Part shown: positions 63,433 through 64,000 of the stretch, in pieces
Layout: each line of letters starts with the position of its first letter
How positions within the stretch are numbered: position 1 is the stretch's first letter
Assembly: GCA_022820505.1 (NCBI GenBank)
Contig: JAJEFK010000053.1
Location: 103,624-167,623, forward strand
Direction of reading: 5' to 3'
DNA length: 64,000 bases
DNA from: Acidimicrobiia bacterium
Lineage (GTDB): Bacteria > Actinomycetota > Acidimicrobiia > Acidimicrobiales > Poriferisodalaceae
Translations under genes and position numbers: made by a program
The notes under the pieces: model-generated
Told to the model about the DNA's origin: nothing
The model's database searches: none
What the model saw: only the letters and a program-made list of their open reading frames with translations

Positions 63433-63639
63433 GTGCTCAGATGGCCTAGTGGTGGTCTGTCCTTGGCCCTCCGCAAGCGACGATTTCGCCGGTGGCTGGC
63501 CGTGATATGTCTAATCGCGATCACCCTTGAGCTACTCACGGCGGCCCGCGCGCTGGCAACGGCGTTACTGCTTCTAGCGGCAGCGGCGCTTTGGTTATGG
63601 CCAGAGCGGGCGACAGATGGGCACTCTGAACGCTCGTGA
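63433..63639 (+). CDS. Small membrane protein, hypothetical
   Basis: A 68-residue protein with a basic head (LRKRRFRRW) and two adjoining hydrophobic segments (about residues 22-55) ending LWLWPERATDG. It begins at GTG 63433 just after a TGCAGC-TAG-GCTGCA hairpin (63414-63428). Its TGA overlaps the next GTG (GTGA), which supports both frames. No family is recognised. Confidence 0.55.
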   Translation: MLRWPSGGLSLALRKRRFRRWLAVICLIAITLELLTAARALATALLLLAAAALWLWPERATDGHSERS

Positions 63640-63938
63640 GCAGTCAAGGCTGCCTACGACCTCTCGAAGGCCGCTGTGGTCCCTTCATGCGCGGAGCGAT
63701 CAACTGGATCGTCGCGCCCCTTGTCGTGGTAACAGCGCTCAAGCTCACCGAGAATCACCTGCGCCTAATGCTCGCCGCCGTTGTCGTCGGCGCTGCCGCG
63801 AGCTACTGCCTGCGGATGCCTGGCCTGCCGACGCAATCGTTTGACGAGGAAGTGGTTGACTTAGAGGCCGCGCGGATAGGTGGCCGTCCACGGGTCGTCT
63901 GGTTCCCCGGTGTATTGGTGGGGTCGTCGATGACCTGA
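63636..63938 (+). CDS. Small membrane protein, hypothetical (coupled to the previous gene)
   Basis: A 100-residue protein with two hydrophobic segments (WIVAPLVVVTALKL and LMLAAVVVGAAASYC) and a charged C-terminal tail (FDEEVVDLEAARIGG). It starts at GTG 63636 in a four-base overlap with the previous stop; ATG 63687 is an internal alternative beginning MRGAINWIVAP. No family is recognised. Confidence 0.55.
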   Translation: MSSQGCLRPLEGRCGPFMRGAINWIVAPLVVVTALKLTENHLRLMLAAVVVGAAASYCLRMPGLPTQSFDEEVVDLEAARIGGRPRVVWFPGVLVGSSMT

Positions 63939-63961
63939 CGACCGTGGAGGCCGGTTTCATC

Positions 63962-64000
63962 ATGCGTGCTTTGTCCAGGAGAGTGGTGGATGTCATGTGG
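63962..64000 (+). CDS. Possible start of a gene cut by the window edge
   Basis: ATG 63962 opens a 13-codon frame to the end of the window, with GGAGG about 11 bases upstream; a second ATG at 63990 has AGGAG 8 bases before it. Too short to judge. Confidence 0.2.
   Translation, partial: MRALSRRVVDVMW

Overview
The window is one continuous piece of a GC-rich bacterial chromosome, dense with housekeeping genes. Gene content and order point to Actinomycetota, most likely class Acidimicrobiia; this placement is inferred from protein features, not from a marker-gene search. Supporting features are the order argS-lysA-hom-thrC-rho-rpmE-prfA-prmC, the histidine phosphatase / DUF3090 / SCO1664-type trio, F420-linked enzymes, a MurA with Asp in place of the catalytic Cys, a mycobacterial-style HxGG signature in ArgRS, frequent GTG starts, and several start codons only 6-8 nt downstream of a TANNNT -10 element, which suggests leaderless mRNAs.

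Positions 1-31,636 form a mosaic of short units on both strands. They hold an amidohydrolase; serine biosynthesis (serA and an aminotransferase divergent from serC); two RDD membrane proteins; yqgE; the ilvB-ilvN-ilvC operon with an attenuator leader; a PQQ-type sugar dehydrogenase lipoprotein; a MATE exporter; the gatC-gatA-gatB amidotransferase; ligA; tRNA thiolation genes (cysteine desulfurase and mnmA); an SRPBCC-kinase fusion; murA and meaB; an MFS transporter; an alpha/beta hydrolase; an FAD 2-hydroxyacid oxidase; glpX; and hisI.

Positions 31,673-54,293 are a minus-strand run of 22 genes. In transcription order they are argS, lysA, hom, thrC, a Rho homologue, rpmE, an unknown gene, prfA, a prmC-sua5 fusion, rpiB, glyA, the complete ATP synthase operon (two AtpI/AtpZ-like genes, then B, E, F, H, A, G, D, C) and an ammonium transporter. 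Arg/Lys/Thr supply, translation termination, serine-glycine interconversion and energy production are therefore co-oriented.

Positions 54,450-62,705 hold tRNA-Arg(CCG), a PPOX-fold protein beside an FrhB-family F420 oxidoreductase, a lipoprotein, a family-5 uracil-DNA glycosylase, the phosphatase/DUF3090/kinase-like trio, etfB-etfA and a YegS-like lipid kinase. From about 62,706 the character changes: a repeat-bounded non-coding stretch is followed by short exported or membrane proteins with no recognised family, probably the edge of an accessory region.

Two observations stand out. First, the Rho homologue at the canonical rho locus keeps its RNA-binding half but has lost the Walker A residues and the arginine-finger C-terminus, so it should not be an ATP-driven terminator. 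Second, the ilvBNC leader encodes a short peptide ending Val-Leu-Ile-stop just before a hairpin plus U6 terminator, a compact three-amino-acid attenuator. No CRISPR array, insertion sequence, prophage, rRNA or replication origin was seen.
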